Shown in pieces: positions 61,876-64,000 of a stretch of 64,000 bases of DNA (the stretch's first letter is position 1; each line of letters begins with the position of its first letter). The notes beneath the pieces are model-generated. The model had not been told where the DNA came from, ran no database searches, and saw nothing but the letters and a program-made list of their open reading frames with translations. Source of the stretch: Flavobacterium sp. MC2016-06 (lineage in GTDB: Bacteria > Bacteroidota > Bacteroidia > Flavobacteriales > Flavobacteriaceae). The stretch covers positions 248,001 through 312,000 of the forward strand of contig NZ_WMID02000001.1 in assembly GCF_009711165.2 (NCBI RefSeq), read 5' to 3'. A program made the position numbers and the translations under genes.

Positions 61876-64000
61876 ATGGAAAACACAGCTTTTTACGATA
61901 CAGAAACCTTCACAGAGGAAAGCAATAATGGCATTACGTTTTCTGGACTTGATCCCATTTTAGGCAGTCTTGGTGAAATGATAGGACTTCTTGATAAAGA
62001 AGAAATCCACGATGATACCTACAACCTCATCAATGAATGGTTTACAGACCCTATAGAAAAAACTAAAAACGGGTTCACAGAAAAATCGTCTAATCTGGGT
62101 GATTTATTAGGGCAAATATTAGGTAAAGTAGGAGGGAATGCTTTAGGTATTCCTGTAAAAGATCCGGCCTTATTAGGTACATGGTACCCTGTAAAATATG
62201 ACGACCAGGAAACGGGGCTTTATTTTGTAACCTCACAAAATGGTACAGAAACTGTTTTAGGCTTAGGTGTTTTACATACATGGACAGTAACATCAGAGAA
62301 TCCATTAGTTAAAGTTAATGTTTGGGGACAGATTCCTTTTTTAAGGATAGATAAAGGGAAGGTTAATATTACATTTGATAAAGAAGGATATCCAATTAAT
62401 TTTGGGATAGCCGTAGAAGGTGCAAATACCAACAGCCCTTTAATAGATATTAATGATGTTTCTTTTAATGGGGTAAAAGTAAACGCCAGTATAGATTTGG
62501 CGGCAGCCATACCTTTTAATATTACGGTTCAGGTACTAGCTTTAAAACTTGTAGGAGATAAAAAACCAAGCGACCGTACACTTGCAGATCTTGAAGCTAT
62601 AACAGGCCAGCAGATACTGGAAACAGTATCCAGCCTTTTTGTAGGTGCTTTAAGTAAAGTGTTTACAGATGGAACACAACAAACCAGAATAGGGTATCTT
62701 CCTCCTTTAATGGGATTAACTTCTATTGTTCCTGATTCTGACCAGAAATTACCGGTACTAGAATGGTATGAACTGTTTAAAATAGCTTCAAATCCGGGAC
62801 AATATCCTAATGGGGCTGCAACACCATTTTTAAATTGGTTTAATACGTTAAGCACTAATCCCGCACAATTAAAAACCTGGCTTTCATGTCTGGGAGGCAT
62901 TATAAGTGGTACTCCCACGGCTGCTACAGGAAGCGGTACAAGAACAAATCCTTTTCAAATTTCATTAATCAGTATTAATGATATTGGAAAACTAAATTTT
63001 ACAGTGGGCACCGATGTGGTTTTAGGAGGTACCCGTTATTTTTATCCAGGTATATCATTTTCGGGAAAAGATATTATATTGGGAGATTCAGACGTTGCCC
63101 TTAGTATGGAGGCTAATTTAGAGCTTGCAAAATTCCAGTTAAGCGGCCAGAACATATCGGCAGATCCAACAATTAATTTTCAGTTTAAATGTAGTCTTAA
63201 CAATAAAAAAGCCGGAGAACCTTTATGTAAATTCAATGAATATAGTTTTGGTAATCTGGAAGGTGGGATGTCATTTGGTTTATCTGGAAGCGTGGTTCCT
63301 TATTTCAGATTAAATAAGGTAGTAACCGGTACCAGTTCTTTTGATACAATAGATCTGCTTTCGCCTTCACAATTAGCAAATGCCGGAGCTTCATTATTAA
63401 GCGATGGCATCAAGACATTACTTGGGGTAACATCTACCCCTGCAAACAAATTTGCTAATAATGTAGCATCGCTTATAGGACTAATAAGTCCTTCTGGTAC
63501 ATCAGACTGGCCTGCGTCATTAGCAGCACCGTTTGATACTCAGCAAATGATTAATTCGATAACAAATCCAATAGGTGCATGGGCAGCATATTATCAAAAA
63601 GTCCTTAAATATGCACCATTGGTTAATAATAAAACAGCATTTACCTATATAGTGCAGGATTTTGCACAAATGCTAAATGCCGCAAGTGGCACAGAAACCA
63701 TAACGGTTACTGGTGACGGTACTTTGGCCTCGCCGTGGAAAGCTGGTATATCGCTGGATGAGGTTTCTTTACCTGCATACCTGACAGCTTATACTACAGA
63801 ATTGCCAAACAAGGATACAAGGCTGGTTTTGGGGCTTAGCCTTGAACCTGAGATAAGCTTACAGAATATAAAAGTAGTACCAGCAATAACACTTGATTTT
63901 GTAAGTGTAGATTTTCCTTCAGCAAATGCAACAGACTCACAAATAACTGCAAACTGGCTGCCTCTTATTGAAGCTAAACTGACTTTGCCGGATGGTTTTC
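61876..64000 (+). CDS. Very large hypothetical protein, 3' end outside window
   Basis: The frame from ATG 61876 (MENTAFYDTETFTEESNNGI) stays open for all 708 codons to the window edge. No signal peptide or membrane helix is seen. Many Gly/Asn/Ser-rich beta strands alternate with short helices (FNGVKVNASIDLAAAIPFNI, ISFSGKDIILGDSDVALSME). I do not recognise a family; size and composition fit a multi-domain beta-rich structural or delivery protein. It starts 20 bases after the lipase-fold gene and is probably in the same operon as the collagen-like proteins. Confidence 0.8.
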   Translation, partial: MENTAFYDTETFTEESNNGITFSGLDPILGSLGEMIGLLDKEEIHDDTYNLINEWFTDPIEKTKNGFTEKSSNLGDLLGQILGKVGGNALGIPVKDPALLGTWYPVKYDDQETGLYFVTSQNGTETVLGLGVLHTWTVTSENPLVKVNVWGQIPFLRIDKGKVNITFDKEGYPINFGIAVEGANTNSPLIDINDVSFNGVKVNASIDLAAAIPFNITVQVLALKLVGDKKPSDRTLADLEAITGQQILETVSSLFVGALSKVFTDGTQQTRIGYLPPLMGLTSIVPDSDQKLPVLEWYELFKIASNPGQYPNGAATPFLNWFNTLSTNPAQLKTWLSCLGGIISGTPTAATGSGTRTNPFQISLISINDIGKLNFTVGTDVVLGGTRYFYPGISFSGKDIILGDSDVALSMEANLELAKFQLSGQNISADPTINFQFKCSLNNKKAGEPLCKFNEYSFGNLEGGMSFGLSGSVVPYFRLNKVVTGTSSFDTIDLLSPSQLANAGASLLSDGIKTLLGVTSTPANKFANNVASLIGLISPSGTSDWPASLAAPFDTQQMINSITNPIGAWAAYYQKVLKYAPLVNNKTAFTYIVQDFAQMLNAASGTETITVTGDGTLASPWKAGISLDEVSLPAYLTAYTTELPNKDTRLVLGLSLEPEISLQNIKVVPAITLDFVSVDFPSANATDSQITANWLPLIEAKLTLPDGF

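Noticed and set aside
62090..62918. Three minus-strand frames near the right edge.
   Set aside because: They lie inside the long plus-strand frame from 61876 to 64000, which has far better coding character.

Overview
The window looks like a chromosomal segment of a flavobacterium (phylum Bacteroidota, probably Flavobacterium or a close relative). The support is AT-rich DNA, a TTTG-N20-TAnnTTTG promoter ahead of the TetR gene, a type IX secretion sorting tail on the leucine-rich-repeat protein, and many Bacteroidota-type single-domain regulators. Nothing in it marks a plasmid or prophage.

Layout. 1-0.2 kb: tail of a response regulator. 1.0-7.8 kb: a seven-gene TetR-TolC-HlyD-ABC-ABC-permease-permease export operon, then a DHFR-family reductase. 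8.6-13.2 kb: soluble signalling genes (GAF kinase, single-domain regulator, kinase overlapping an Hpt gene, and a convergent LytTR regulator). 13.4-18.2 kb: an accessory patch with an IS6 relic, three copies of a 120-135 bp palindromic repeat, tandem paralogous small genes and gene fragments. 18.36-24.28 kb: an integron-like array of six one-gene cassettes, all on the + strand, separated by about 137-bp attC-like hairpins. 24.3-31.1 kb: XRE regulator, TlpA-like thioredoxin, nitroreductase, the folate-independent methionine synthase pair mesX-mesD, a bile-acid:sodium-symporter-like carrier and an Lrp regulator. 31.3-32.4 kb: a detached zincin toxin tip with a probable partner gene. 32.9-36.5 kb: a 1175-residue secreted LRR protein. 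36.7-39.9 kb: an AraC regulator divergent from acetyltransferase, cupin and hydrolase genes. 40.4-46.9 kb: an isoquinoline-oxidoreductase/xanthine-dehydrogenase-type molybdoenzyme with its electron-transfer subunits and cofactor maturation genes, including a truncated moeA. 47.5-51.0 kb: two AhpD-like proteins, an AraC regulator and a spondin-domain lipoprotein. 51.25-51.75 kb: an internally deleted IS6-family element with both inverted repeats. 52.1-64 kb: sulfatase, amidase, two collagen-like proteins, a doubled lipase-fold protein and a very large protein running off the right edge, all without evident signal peptides.

The most unusual feature is the 18-24 kb array. In five of six cassettes the first bases of the cassette are complementary to the outer arm of the repeat at the end of the same cassette, and in those checked the match is better than between the two arms of one repeat. 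That is the pattern left by integron cassettes, which excise as circles. No integrase lies in the window. Cargo includes a PD-(D/E)XK-like protein, an HNH-like protein and a SieB-like superinfection-exclusion protein, suggesting a store of anti-phage genes.

All functions come from reading the translated sequence; no database search was run.
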